From Myxococcales bacterium (GTDB taxonomy: Bacteria > Myxococcota_A > Polyangia > Haliangiales > Haliangiaceae): 64,000 bases of DNA. The stretch covers positions 124,001-188,000 of the forward strand of contig JADKKI010000006.1 of assembly GCA_016720595.1 (NCBI GenBank). Direction: 5' to 3'. Positions 43,764 to 52,845 of this stretch are shown here, one piece after another. The notes below the pieces were generated by a model. That model was not told the DNA's origin. It ran no database searches and saw nothing but the letters and a program-made list of their open reading frames with translations. A program made the position numbers and the translations under genes. Numbering within the stretch: position 1 is the stretch's first letter; each line of letters begins with the position of its first letter.

Positions 43764-44420
43764 ATGGCGAGCAAGCGAGTCCTCTGGAACAAGGTCGGCC
43801 GGTACTTCAGCGCGATCGTGATCGCCGCGTTCTTCCTGCCGTTCTTCGGCGTCTCGTGTGACGGCATCGAGGTGATCACCGTCTCCGGCGCCGACATGGT
43901 CGGAGGCTGCAAGCCGGGCGGGATGATCGCCGAGGCGGAGAAGGAGGAAGGCCGCCAGCGCAAGCGTCACAGTGACGACGGCGAGATGGACGGCGGCGGT
44001 GGTGGCGGCATGAAGGGCGGGCTCGGAGGTCACGTCGACAACGTCGAGCGCGAGCCACTCGCGATCGTGGCGATGGTGCTCGCCATCGCGGGCTTCGCGG
44101 CCGCATGGATGCGCAACAAGAAGGGCATGCTCGCGAGCTTCGGCATCGCGATCGTGACGATCGGCGTGCTCGTGGGCCTGTGGATCAAGGTCGGTGGCAC
44201 GCTCAAGGAAGCAGTCGACAAGGAGGCGCTCGGCAAGTCCGGCGGAGGCCGGATGACCAAGGACGTCAAGATCGACGCCGGTGGTCGCTATGGCCTGTGG
44301 CTCTCCGGGCTCATGCTCCTCGGGATCGCAGGCATCACCGGTCGCGCGCTGCGCGAGCCCGAGAACGCGCCGTCCGAGGCGCCGCCGATCGCGCCGCCGC
44401 CGATCGCGCCGCCGGTCTAG
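43764..44420 (+). CDS. Membrane protein, fourth gene of the Lgt-paralogue operon
   Basis: 218 residues. One N-terminal TM (YFSAIVIAAFFLPFFGVSC), then a variable hydrophilic loop with Gly runs, then three TM helices (PLAIVAMVLAIAGFAAAWM, MLASFGIAIVTIGVLVGLWI, GLWLSGLMLLGIAGITGRAL) and a Pro/Ala tail. The start FLPFFGVSCDGIEV with a later GxxMVGG is seen in other small membrane proteins of myxobacteria. Gap to the previous gene is 15 bp. Confidence 0.65.
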   Translation: MASKRVLWNKVGRYFSAIVIAAFFLPFFGVSCDGIEVITVSGADMVGGCKPGGMIAEAEKEEGRQRKRHSDDGEMDGGGGGGMKGGLGGHVDNVEREPLAIVAMVLAIAGFAAAWMRNKKGMLASFGIAIVTIGVLVGLWIKVGGTLKEAVDKEALGKSGGGRMTKDVKIDAGGRYGLWLSGLMLLGIAGITGRALREPENAPSEAPPIAPPPIAPPV

Positions 44421-44427
44421 CTTCTCG

Positions 44428-45669
44428 CTACTTGCAGCACGCGATCGGGCGGTGCGCCGTGCAGCCGATCTGCGCCGGGAACACGTTCGAGCTCTGCAGG
44501 TGCGCCGAGCCGTCGGTGTCGAGGTGCGTCGAGGACCACGATCCGCTGGCCGTGTTCGTCGTCCAGCCGTTGCACGAGTAGCGTGAGGTCATCCGTCCGA
44601 ATCGCGGCGAGCCGCCGGTCACGATCTCGTTGCGCTCGTTGACGCTCGGATCGAGCCACGCACCCGTCGCCGGGATCGTCGTCCCCGAGCCGGTGCGCAG
44701 GTACTCCGCGATGTGGCACATGTGCGAGCCCGTGAACTCGGAGGCGCACGCGGCGTGCATCCCCGGGCGACCGTTGCCCACGCCCGCCCCATCGGGCTGG
44801 ACGGTGGTGAAGCCGGCGAACTGGACCTTCGGTGCGCCGTTACAGCATGCGAGCGCGCGCTGCAGGTTGCACGCGGGCTGCGCGGGCGCGACGTTGCTCG
44901 AGGTCGACTGTACGAGCCCGTCCGCGCGCAGGAAGCTCGCCGACCACGTGCCCGTGCTGGTGTTCGAGGTCCAGCTGAAGCACGTGAACGAGAAGTCCTC
45001 GCGGCCAAACCCGGGCGCGCTCTCGTAGGTCAGATCGCTGTCCGACGACAGCGCGTACGGCAGGATGCTCGGATCGATCCACGCGCCACTCGCCGGGACC
45101 GTGGTCGCCGAGTTGGCGAGCTGATACTCCGAGATGTGGCAGAGGTGCGAGCCGGAGAACTCGGCGGCGCAGCGCGCATGCATCCCATCGCGGCCACCGG
45201 CGTTGCCATCGGTGAGTGCGGCCGTGTAGCCCGCGAACGCGGCGATGTCCTCGCTGTATGCGCCGTTGCCTGCGGGCCCGGCGGGTCCCTGGGGTCCGGG
45301 ATTTCCCGCGCCTGCGGGTCCCGCGGGTCCTTGGGGCCCGGCGGGTCCCATCGCACCGCTCGCTCCGTTGGCGCCGGGCGGACCCATGACGCCCATGATC
45401 CCCATCGGGCCCATCGGGCCCGTCGCGCCCATCGGGCCGATCGCGCCCGCGGGACCTGGCACACCCTGAGGACCCTGCGGCCCCGGATCTCCGCCGCCCG
45501 GACCCTGAGGACCCTGCGGTCCCTGCGGTCCCTGCGGCCCGGCGATGCCAGGTTCGCCCTGCGGACCGGGAGGTCCCTCGCTGCCCGGGTCAGCATCCTG
45601 ACCGCCACACGCGACGAGCAACACGAGGAACGGGGCGAGCGCCTTCACGGGAGTCCAGACGGTGGTCAC
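44428..45669 (-). CDS. Collagen-like lipoprotein with two tandem Cys-rich C-terminal domains
   Basis: 413 residues. Lipobox LLVAC (Cys21). Residues about 33-140 are Gly-X-Y triplets ([12 protein letters not shown] type), a collagen-like triple-helix stalk with a short break. Two related domains of about 125 residues follow (about 145-275 and 276-413), each with the pattern GMHA-C-EF-GSH-CH-EY, then TT-PA-GAW-DPS, a later Cys-containing W segment and a terminal ACC. The duplicated heads look like a trimeric binding module displayed on a stalk. Surface location is inferred. Confidence 0.85.
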   Translation of the reverse strand: MTTVWTPVKALAPFLVLLVACGGQDADPGSEGPPGPQGEPGIAGPQGPQGPQGPQGPGGGDPGPQGPQGVPGPAGAIGPMGATGPMGPMGIMGVMGPPGANGASGAMGPAGPQGPAGPAGAGNPGPQGPAGPAGNGAYSEDIAAFAGYTAALTDGNAGGRDGMHARCAAEFSGSHLCHISEYQLANSATTVPASGAWIDPSILPYALSSDSDLTYESAPGFGREDFSFTCFSWTSNTSTGTWSASFLRADGLVQSTSSNVAPAQPACNLQRALACCNGAPKVQFAGFTTVQPDGAGVGNGRPGMHAACASEFTGSHMCHIAEYLRTGSGTTIPATGAWLDPSVNERNEIVTGGSPRFGRMTSRYSCNGWTTNTASGSWSSTHLDTDGSAHLQSSNVFPAQIGCTAHRPIACCK

Positions 45670-45699
45670 CGCCTGGGAGTCGCACCGATCGAGCTCGGA

Positions 45700-46590
45700 T
45701 CAGCCGCGCTTCTGCGACCGGGACTGCGCCTTCGCCATCTTGCGCGCACCGGGGTTCTGCTCGAGCACGCTGCGCGCCAGCTTCTGCAGCTCGGGGTGAA
45801 CCCGGAACTGCGGCGACAGGAACCGGCCGAGGTAGTTCACGTCCTCCTCGGCGAGCGCCAGCAGATCCTGCCGCGCCGGTCCGCGCTGGTTGGCCGCGAA
45901 CTTCGCGAACACGCGTGCGATCCGCAGCTGGATGGCGATCTGCTCGGCGTTCTTCTTCGGGAGCTCCACCGTGTCGAGCAGCGCGAGCGCCTCCTTCGAC
46001 TTGCCGGTGCGGCCCCACGCTTCGGCGACGATGCCGGCGGCGTACGGGCGGATCTCCTTGCGATCCGGGTTGTCGAGGTTCATCGAGTCGGCGCACTTGC
46101 GCGCGTCCTGGGTGCGGCCGAACGAGAGGAACAGCTGCGCCTTCAGCAGCGACACGTCGTCCTGCATCGCCGCCGGGAACGTCTGGAGCGTCACCGGCTC
46201 GAGCAGCTTGAGCGCACCCTTCGGATCGTCCTGCGCCATCAGCTGTGCGCGCGCGAAGATCTTCGTCGGCGAGCTCGCATCCTTATCTCCGGACAGCTTC
46301 GCGAGCGCCTCGCGTCGCGCCTCGGGCGATTCGGTCGCGCCCTGGAGCATGTTGACCAGGCCGCGCTGCTTCCGGATCATGCGGAACGCCCAGATCAGGA
46401 CGCCCACGAGGAGCGCCGACAGGACGCCGACGATGATCATCAGCACGGTGCTGCCGGTCTGGATCGCGAACGCCCAGACCAGCGCCGTGATCACGCCGAT
46501 GATGATGAGGTTCTTGCGCTTGATCCCGCCGGGAGGCGGTCCCGCAGGCGCCGCATCGGAGGTGTCGGGACTCTCGTTCTCGCTCGCCAC
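45700..46590 (-). CDS. Membrane-anchored TPR-like protein
   Basis: About 296 residues from GTG 46590. Two adjacent TM helices (LIIIGVITALVWAFAI, VLMIIVGVLSALLVGVLIWAF) follow a Pro/acidic N-terminus. The C-terminal 200 residues are helical repeats (RTGKSKEALALLDTVELPKKN, IQLRIARVFAKFAANQRG). Basic C-terminus SQKRG. No enzymatic motif. Confidence 0.65.
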   Translation of the reverse strand: MASENESPDTSDAAPAGPPPGGIKRKNLIIIGVITALVWAFAIQTGSTVLMIIVGVLSALLVGVLIWAFRMIRKQRGLVNMLQGATESPEARREALAKLSGDKDASSPTKIFARAQLMAQDDPKGALKLLEPVTLQTFPAAMQDDVSLLKAQLFLSFGRTQDARKCADSMNLDNPDRKEIRPYAAGIVAEAWGRTGKSKEALALLDTVELPKKNAEQIAIQLRIARVFAKFAANQRGPARQDLLALAEEDVNYLGRFLSPQFRVHPELQKLARSVLEQNPGARKMAKAQSRSQKRG

Positions 46591-46710
46591 GAAGGACTCG
46601 TACTTGGATGAGCGCCGAACGGCAACAGCAGGATCACCTGACCTCTCAAGTGCCTGGAACCGCAGGGGTCCGTTGTCTCCCCGTTCCAGGCTGGGCATGA
46701 TTCCCAGGTC

Positions 46711-47574
46711 ATGATGCTGCGCGCGCTCGCGATCCTCTGCGTCCTCGTCGCCTGTGCGCCGAAGCAGGCCGCGTGCCCGGTGATGCCGGTCGTGGCGCAG
46801 GGGCCGGCGTTCCTGTGGAAGATCCACAAGGGCTCCGGACCCACGCTGTGGCTGTACGGCACCGTCCACGACATCGCGATCGCCGGCGTGCCGCCCTCGG
46901 CCCTCGCCGCGCTCGATGGCGCGCCTCGGTTCGTGTCGGAGCTCGGTGACGTCGAGCCCGATGGCGACAAGCTCCGCGAGCTCAGCCGCTACAAGTCCGG
47001 GCTCGGCATCGATCAACAGCTCCCACCCGCCGACTGGTATGACCTGCGCGACACGCTGACCGGCACGATCAAGGAGGACGCGCTCCGTCGGGTTCGTCCC
47101 TGGTACGCGCTGATCCTCTTGAACAAGAAGGTGTCGCCGAACAAGCCAACCGCGATGGATGGCGATCTCGCGAAGCGGGCTCGCAGCAAGAAGCTTCCGG
47201 TCGAGGCGCTCGAGACCTGGGAGCAGCAGATGACCGCACTCGATCAGGTCGTGGGCGTGAAGGACCTCAGCGAGGCGATCCACGCGCGCGAGGCGATGCA
47301 CTGCGAGGTCGATCGGCTCGCCACGGCGTATCGCACGGGTGATCTCGAGCTGATGTCGGCGCTGCTCATCACGCCGCGGACCTCCGAGGTCCTGCTGTGG
47401 CAGCGGAACCGCGCGTGGCAGCCGGCGCTCGAGCGCTACCTCACCAGCGGAGGGGCGTTCGTCGCCGTCGGGCTCGGCCACCTGCTCGGCGAGAACGGCC
47501 TGCCGGCGATGCTGGCGCGCGCGGGGTACGAGGTGGAGCGCGCCGAATCGGGCGAACAACCACCGCACCGATAG
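46711..47574 (+). CDS. TraB/GumN family lipoprotein
   Basis: 287 residues. Lipobox LVAC (Cys15). TLWLYGTVHDIAI at the N-terminus with its His, LPVEALETWEQQM in the middle and FVAVGLGHLLGENGLPAML near the end are the three conserved blocks of TraB/GumN proteins, which may be metal-dependent proteases related to the Tiki family. Substrate unknown. ATG 46711 and 46714 are both possible starts. Confidence 0.85.
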   Translation: MMLRALAILCVLVACAPKQAACPVMPVVAQGPAFLWKIHKGSGPTLWLYGTVHDIAIAGVPPSALAALDGAPRFVSELGDVEPDGDKLRELSRYKSGLGIDQQLPPADWYDLRDTLTGTIKEDALRRVRPWYALILLNKKVSPNKPTAMDGDLAKRARSKKLPVEALETWEQQMTALDQVVGVKDLSEAIHAREAMHCEVDRLATAYRTGDLELMSALLITPRTSEVLLWQRNRAWQPALERYLTSGGAFVAVGLGHLLGENGLPAMLARAGYEVERAESGEQPPHR

Positions 47575-47638
47575 AACACGCCATCGCGGCTGATCCTATC
47601 GATGGGTCCCGCCGGGTACGGCGGTCTACGACATCGCC

Positions 47639-49429
47639 GTGAACCGCACGATGATCCTCGCGATGATGGCCGCGTGTAGTGGCCCGAGCAGCACGACCGG
47701 TGACGACGTGGCCGACGATGGTCCACCGATCGAGTGCACGGCGAAGCCGGTGCAGGCACCCGGCGCGATGACGTTCGCGGACATCTCCGCGGCGAGCGGC
47801 ATCCAGGGCCACAACATGATCGCGACCCCACCGACCGCGATCCCGATCAACGATCACAGCCGGCTCGGCTTCATCGATCTCGACAACGACGGCTGCGACG
47901 ACATCGTGGCGCACGATCTGTTCCCCAATCCGCAGGCGGGGATCCCCTACACGCACCTCGTCTACAAGAACAACTGCGATGGGACGTTCACCGAGGTCAG
48001 CGCCGAATCGGGGCTGCGCGACATCCAGGCCGGGTTCTTCGCGTTCGGCGATGTCGACAACGATGGCGATCAGGACTGCTTCGCCGGCCTCGACGTCCCG
48101 CTGGTGGGCAAGACCAGCTCGCTGTGGCTCAACGACGGCCACGGCAAGTTCACACAGAAGGCGGCCAGTGGCCTCGAGGGCGCGCCGAATGCCACGGTGG
48201 CGGCGAACGCGGTGTTCGCGGACTTCGATGGTGATGCGAAGCTCGATCTGTTCGTCGGCAACGGGCAGACCAGCTACGCGGCGCTCGACGATCTGTTCCT
48301 CGGCAAGGGCGATGGCACGTTCACGGCGGCGCGGGCGCGGCTGGCGGGCAACATCGCGAGCCCGTCGAATGGCAGCGTCGCGTGCGACTACGACAACGAT
48401 GGGGACCTCGACATCGCGGTCGCCGTGTATGGCGTCTCGCAAGGTGGAGCCCAGAACTTCCTGTACCAGAACGATGGCGCGGGGAACTTCAAGAACGTCG
48501 CGGTGGAGGCCGGGTTCGCCAGCCTCGCCACGGGGAACTACTGGATCTCGGCGACCGGGATGGGCAAGACGCCCGAGCCGGGTAAGGCGCCGGGGACGTA
48601 TGTCGGCTCGAACGCGTTCGGGCTGACGTGCGATGACGTCGACAACGATGGAGATCTCGATCTCGTCGTGTCCTCGATCTCGCACCCGGGTGGGGACTAC
48701 TCGCGCACGTGGTCCGATCCGACGGTGCTGCTGCTCAACAGCGGTGCGGCCGGCGGCTACACGTTCACCAACGCCTGGCTCGACCGTCGGTTGCCGTACA
48801 ACGAGGGCGATGTCGATGCGGCGACGGTCGACTTCGACAACGACGGCCGGATGGACATCTCGCTGTCGCGTACGGACAAGTACGAGAGCGGCTACACCAC
48901 CGAGCTCCAGAAGGGCTGGCTCGGGCTGATGCACCAGAAGCCCGATGGCATGTTCGAGGCGCTCGATCGCTCGGTGGGGATCACCGACGAGGATCACGGG
49001 CCGGGCATGAAGGGCGCCCAGAACCACGCGTGGTCGGATATCGATCGCGATGGCGATCTCGATCTGCTGATCGGCGCGCGTGACCAGGGCGGTGGGCGCG
49101 CGAACTTGTTGTTCCGGAACGATCTCGGCAACCAGCACCACTGGCTCGCCCTGAAGCTGGTGGGGGATGGCGTGGCGATCAACCGCGACGCGATCGGTGC
49201 GCGGGTCACGATCACGATCGGCGATCAGCAGCTGGTGCGCGAGGTGCGCTCGAGCCGCGGCACGTACAACTCGATGGATACGCGCGTCCTGTACTTCGGC
49301 CTCGGAGACCTCGGCTGCGTGTTCGATGCCGAGGTGCGGTGGCCCGATGGCACCACCGAGCATTTCAAGCCGGCCCAGACCCAGATCGATCGGATCGCCA
49401 CCATCACGTATGGCGCCGGCATCGACTGA
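47639..49429 (+). CDS. CRTAC1-like protein: FG-GAP/VCBS repeats with an ASPIC/UnbV C-terminal domain
   Basis: About 596 residues from GTG 47639, or 592 from ATG 47651; a short signal with MMAAC could be a lipobox. Calcium-loop motifs recur: DLDNDGCDDIVAH, DVDNDGDQDCFAG, DFDGDAKLDLFVG, DYDNDGDLDIAVA, DVDNDGDLDLVVS, DFDNDGRMDISLS, DIDRDGDLDLLIG. Together these imply a seven-blade propeller. The C-terminus, GARVTITIGDQQLVREV and WPDGTTEHFK, is the UnbV/ASPIC domain. Extracellular calcium-bound adhesion or binding protein. Confidence 0.92.
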   Translation: MNRTMILAMMAACSGPSSTTGDDVADDGPPIECTAKPVQAPGAMTFADISAASGIQGHNMIATPPTAIPINDHSRLGFIDLDNDGCDDIVAHDLFPNPQAGIPYTHLVYKNNCDGTFTEVSAESGLRDIQAGFFAFGDVDNDGDQDCFAGLDVPLVGKTSSLWLNDGHGKFTQKAASGLEGAPNATVAANAVFADFDGDAKLDLFVGNGQTSYAALDDLFLGKGDGTFTAARARLAGNIASPSNGSVACDYDNDGDLDIAVAVYGVSQGGAQNFLYQNDGAGNFKNVAVEAGFASLATGNYWISATGMGKTPEPGKAPGTYVGSNAFGLTCDDVDNDGDLDLVVSSISHPGGDYSRTWSDPTVLLLNSGAAGGYTFTNAWLDRRLPYNEGDVDAATVDFDNDGRMDISLSRTDKYESGYTTELQKGWLGLMHQKPDGMFEALDRSVGITDEDHGPGMKGAQNHAWSDIDRDGDLDLLIGARDQGGGRANLLFRNDLGNQHHWLALKLVGDGVAINRDAIGARVTITIGDQQLVREVRSSRGTYNSMDTRVLYFGLGDLGCVFDAEVRWPDGTTEHFKPAQTQIDRIATITYGAGID

Positions 49430-49510
49430 TTCGCCGGGATGGACGTAATTTCGTCCAGTCAAGTACCCAAGTACGTGTAACTACGTGGCGGCCATGGTCA
49501 TCTTGGTGGG

Positions 49511-50329
49511 ATGCGACTGCTGTCTCCCCGCGAGCTAGCCCAGGCACTGGGTGTGAGCGAGTCGTCGCTCAAGCGGTGGGTGGATGGTGGCCGGATCGCC
49601 GCGATGCGCACCGATGGCGGGCACCGGCGGATCGCACTGTCGGAGGCGGTGCGGTTCATCCGCGACACCGGCGCTCCGATCGCCCATCCCGAGGTGCTCG
49701 ATCTCCCCGAGATCGCACGCGCGAGCGGTGACCGCCTGCTCCACCACCTGCGCGATGGAGACGTGGTCGGCGCCCGCGGCTGGCTGCTCTCGCGCTACCT
49801 CGGTGGCTCCTCGGTCGAGGAGCTGTGCGATGGGCCCGTGCGCGAGGCGATGCACGCGCTCGGCGAGCTGTGGCGCCACGACGAGGCCGGCATCTTCATC
49901 GAGCATCGCGGGACCGATGTCTGTCTCCAGGCGCTCGCGCAGCTCCGTAACATCTTCCCCGAGCCAACCTCCGGCCGAGTCGCGGTGGGTGGGACGCCCG
50001 AGGGTGATCCCTACCTGTTGCCCTCGTTCATGGCGGCGATGGTGATCGCCTCGTGCGGTCTGCGCGCGGTCAACCTCGGCCCGGATACGCCCGTCGTGGC
50101 GCTGGCGGCGGCCGTCCAGGAACATCAGCCACAGCTGGTCTGGCTGAGCGTCAGCGCGCCGGTCCCGCCCGCGCGCGCGCGTGCGATCGCGGACTGGTTG
50201 CACTCGCTCCCGGCGACGACGACAGCCGTGATCGGTGGCCGGCAGAGTGACTCGATCCCGGTCGGCCCGACCGTGCTCCGGGTGGCGAGCATGACGGAGC
50301 TCGCTGCGGCCGCGCGGGGTGTATCCTGA
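49511..50329 (+). CDS. CarA/CarH-like transcriptional regulator with a changed B12-ligand site
   Basis: 272 residues. N-terminal excisionase/MerR-type HTH (LSPRELAQALGVSESSLKRWVDGGRI). The helical B12-cap motif W-x9-EH is present (Trp121, Glu131-His132). The cobalamin-binding motif DxHxxG is replaced by D-P-Y-L-L-P (166-171): Tyr168 stands where the axial His should be. Downstream blocks (VNLGPDTPV, VIGGRQSD) keep the fold. It may sense light or redox by another route, or act without cofactor. The promoter gap to the CRTAC1-like gene is about 80 bp and contains TAACTACGTGGCGG. Confidence 0.85.
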   Translation: MRLLSPRELAQALGVSESSLKRWVDGGRIAAMRTDGGHRRIALSEAVRFIRDTGAPIAHPEVLDLPEIARASGDRLLHHLRDGDVVGARGWLLSRYLGGSSVEELCDGPVREAMHALGELWRHDEAGIFIEHRGTDVCLQALAQLRNIFPEPTSGRVAVGGTPEGDPYLLPSFMAAMVIASCGLRAVNLGPDTPVVALAAAVQEHQPQLVWLSVSAPVPPARARAIADWLHSLPATTTAVIGGRQSDSIPVGPTVLRVASMTELAAAARGVS

Positions 50330-50348
50330 CGCCAGGGGACACCTGGCC

Positions 50349-50879
50349 ATGCTCGCTCGCCTCGAGCTCGATCGGTTCGCGATCCGGCCCGCCACCGTCG
50401 CGGACGCCGGGGCGATCGCCCGGGTGCAGGCGCGCAGCTGGCAGACCAGCTATCGCGGGATCCTGCCCGACCAGATCCTCGACACGATGGACACCGCGCG
50501 GCGGGCCTCGATGCGGCGCGAGATCCTCCTCGACAGCGATGCCCTGAACCTCGTCGCCTACGAGACCACGTTCGGCGAGCTGGTCGGGTTCTGCAACGCC
50601 GGCCCGAGCCGCAGGCAGGGCGGGCACGTGGGCGAGCTCTACGAGATCTACATCGTCGATCACGCGAAGCGGTACGGGCTCGGCCGCGAGCTGTTCGAGG
50701 GCACGACGGCCTGGTGCCGCGCGCAGCAGATGACCTCGCTGATCATCTGGGTGCTCGAGGCGAACACCTACGCTCGCCGGTTCTACGAGGCGATGGGCGG
50801 TCGCGAAGGGCCGCGCGTCCAATCGTCGGTGCGCGGCTATCCGGTGATCGAGCAGTCGTACGTCTGGGACGCCGTCTGA
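50349..50879 (+). CDS. GNAT family N-acetyltransferase
   Basis: 176 residues from ATG 50349. IRPATVADAGAIARVQARSWQTSYRG (cut by length rules here into IRPATVADAGAIARV and SWQTSYRGILP) and GELYEIYIVDHAKRYGLGREL cover motifs D and A; the CoA loop reads KRYGLGRELF. WVLEANTYARRFYEAMGGR is motif B. Substrate unknown. Starts 20 bp after the regulator gene, probably in one operon with it. Confidence 0.88.
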   Translation: MLARLELDRFAIRPATVADAGAIARVQARSWQTSYRGILPDQILDTMDTARRASMRREILLDSDALNLVAYETTFGELVGFCNAGPSRRQGGHVGELYEIYIVDHAKRYGLGRELFEGTTAWCRAQQMTSLIIWVLEANTYARRFYEAMGGREGPRVQSSVRGYPVIEQSYVWDAV

Positions 50880-50880
50880 C

Positions 50881-51978
50881 TCAGTACGCCATCGTGCACA
50901 GGTGGGTCGCGCCCACGCCGTTCTCGTCGACCGCGTAGACCCACGGCGAGCCGCCGATCATGGCGAGGTCATACGCGCCAGCCTGTGGCCGCGTGCCGCT
51001 GATCGAGGTCGAATCGAGCGTGCCGTTCTCGTCGACGAAGCCGACGACGAGGTCACCGTGGAAGTCGACGTAGCTGGCCCAGAACCGCTGGCCATCGAAC
51101 GCGATGCGCGGAGAGGAGCCGAACCGCGCGAGCTGCTGCTCGTTCGCGATCTGGTTGTGGCCATCGACGGCGATCTTGGCGATCATCAGGCGCTCGCCGG
51201 CCTCGTACACCATCCAGCCACCGCGCGACGCGTAGTCGAGCGCGAGGCGCGAGTTGCGGCACGGGTAGGGCTGCATCGATTCCACGCCCGAGGCGATGCG
51301 CTGCACGTGGCACTCGTTCTCGGTCGACCACCCGATCATCGCGTCGTTGCCGTACGGAGCGCTGGTCATGCTGATCGGCACGCTCCGCGCGACGACCTCA
51401 CTGCCCATCGGCGCCCAGTTCGAATCGAACGTGCTCATCACCATGCCGGTGCTGCCGCCCGTCATCGCGATCCGCGTGTTGCGCGAGTGCATCACCGTCG
51501 AATCGCCGACGAACGCGCCGGGAACGACCGTGAGCTCGCGGTAGTCACCGAGATCCTCGCGGATCACGTTGACCGAGATCTGGTCGCCAGTGACGAGGCC
51601 AACGACGAAGCGATCGTCGACGCGGGTCGCCGACAGACCGGTGAAGTTCGCGTCGCCGCGGATCTTCTGTCCGTCTTGATTGCCGACCACGAGGCCACGG
51701 CCGTCGACCAGGAAGCCACGCAGCATGCCGCCCGCCTTGGGCACCATGAACACCGCGGCCCCGGTCGCGGTTCCCACCGCACGCAGGTCGGTGTCCTTGG
51801 CGTCGTAGACGACGTCCCACGAGCGGACGCCACAGACTTCGGGGCGCAGGCGCTGCACCGGATCGGCCGCCTGGTTGCCACTCTCGGGCGCTTGATCCGC
51901 AGGAAGCGTCTCTGGACCCCCCAGGTTGTCGCCACAGCCAGCTACCAGTGCCAGTGAGATCGCGAAGAAGGAGCGCAT
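50881..51978 (-). CDS. Beta-propeller-like lipoprotein
   Basis: 365 residues, lipobox LVAGC (Cys15). After a Pro/Gln-rich linker the protein consists of repeated beta blades of about 40 residues (TRVDDRFVVGLVTGDQISV, ARFGSSPRIAFDGQRFWASY, SPWVYAVDENGVGATHL). No enzymatic residues recognised. Convergent with the GNAT gene, 1-bp gap. Confidence 0.65.
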   Translation of the reverse strand: MRSFFAISLALVAGCGDNLGGPETLPADQAPESGNQAADPVQRLRPEVCGVRSWDVVYDAKDTDLRAVGTATGAAVFMVPKAGGMLRGFLVDGRGLVVGNQDGQKIRGDANFTGLSATRVDDRFVVGLVTGDQISVNVIREDLGDYRELTVVPGAFVGDSTVMHSRNTRIAMTGGSTGMVMSTFDSNWAPMGSEVVARSVPISMTSAPYGNDAMIGWSTENECHVQRIASGVESMQPYPCRNSRLALDYASRGGWMVYEAGERLMIAKIAVDGHNQIANEQQLARFGSSPRIAFDGQRFWASYVDFHGDLVVGFVDENGTLDSTSISGTRPQAGAYDLAMIGGSPWVYAVDENGVGATHLCTMAY

Positions 51979-52161
51979 CTCACCACTATCGTTATTTTCA
52001 TGTCAGTCCGGAAGTCCTTGACCCAAAAAAAGTCACTAATTACCAGGACATACAGAGGCACTTATGTAGGTCGAACGGCAAGTACCTGGATCAGCTGGGT
52101 GGACGTTTCGGGCAACTACATCACCGCAGATCGCGACGCGCACGTGTGCAAGGATGCGCGA
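51979..52161 (+). promoter_or_regulatory. AT-rich upstream region of the LPMO-like gene
   Basis: Markedly lower G+C than its surroundings. CCTTGACCC at 52016-52024 offers a -35-like TTGACC (52018-52023), followed by an A tract and AATTACC about 17 bp later, a weak -10. It lies between divergent genes and may drive the one at 52162. Confidence 0.4.
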
Positions 52162-52845
52162 ATGCCAAGGACGCGGATGTTGCCGAAGTTGATCCTCGCA
52201 GTGGGCCTTGCCGCCCCGTCGGTAGCCTCGGCGCACATCCAGTTGATGGATCCCGTCCCGCGCACGACGATGCAGAAGGAGCAGCACTGCGGGGATCCAA
52301 CCGCGCCGCGCCGCGCACCGCGCGTGCTCGTGCCGGGCTCGAAGTTCACGGTGAAGTGGCTCGAGACCATCGATCACCCCGGGCACTTCCGGATCAGCTT
52401 CGATCTGGACGGGAGCGACTTCTTCATCCCGCCGAACACGACGGCGACCACGGTCGGCCTCGACCCGACGGTGATGATCGACCTGATCCCCGACGTGCAG
52501 GGCAACCTCCCGATCGCCGGACGGATGTACATGCAGGAGATCACGCTGCCGAACGTGGAGTGCGCGAACTGCACGCTCCAGGTGATCCAGCTGATGACCG
52601 ACAAGCCGCCGTACACGACGGACACGCTGAGCGATGACGTCTACTTCCAGTGCGCGGACATCCAGCTCTCGAACTCGGCGCCGCCGCCGATGGTCGATGC
52701 CGGCGTTCCCCCAGCAGGAGATGCGAGCACCACCGATCCAGGCGCGACCAACGGTGGCTGCAGCGCGAGTGGCGGCGGTGGTGGTGGTTCGCTAGCTCTC
52801 GTCGCGCTCGGGCTCGTGGTCGCGCGTCGTCGCCGTCGTCGCTAG
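52162..52845 (+). CDS. LPMO-like (SCE4755-type) secreted protein with a MYXO-CTERM anchor
   Basis: 227 residues from ATG 52162. The signal peptide ends ..PSVASA and the mature protein starts His-Ile-Gln-Leu-Met-Asp-Pro, so an N-terminal His is available for a copper histidine brace; IDHPGHFRISFDLDG supplies further His. This matches the SCE4755-type polysaccharide monooxygenase-like family. Ends with a linker and GGCSASGGGGG, a hydrophobic helix and seven Arg: a standard MYXO-CTERM sorting signal with the invariant Cys. Likely cell-surface enzyme; activity not proven for the family. Confidence 0.85.
   Translation: MPRTRMLPKLILAVGLAAPSVASAHIQLMDPVPRTTMQKEQHCGDPTAPRRAPRVLVPGSKFTVKWLETIDHPGHFRISFDLDGSDFFIPPNTTATTVGLDPTVMIDLIPDVQGNLPIAGRMYMQEITLPNVECANCTLQVIQLMTDKPPYTTDTLSDDVYFQCADIQLSNSAPPPMVDAGVPPAGDASTTDPGATNGGCSASGGGGGGSLALVALGLVVARRRRRR

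Noticed and set aside
44713..46611. A 632-residue frame opposite the collagen-like gene
   Set aside because: It is the antisense of Gly-X-Y codons and has no protein-like features; the opposite strand has a lipobox, Gly-X-Y triplets and duplicated domains.
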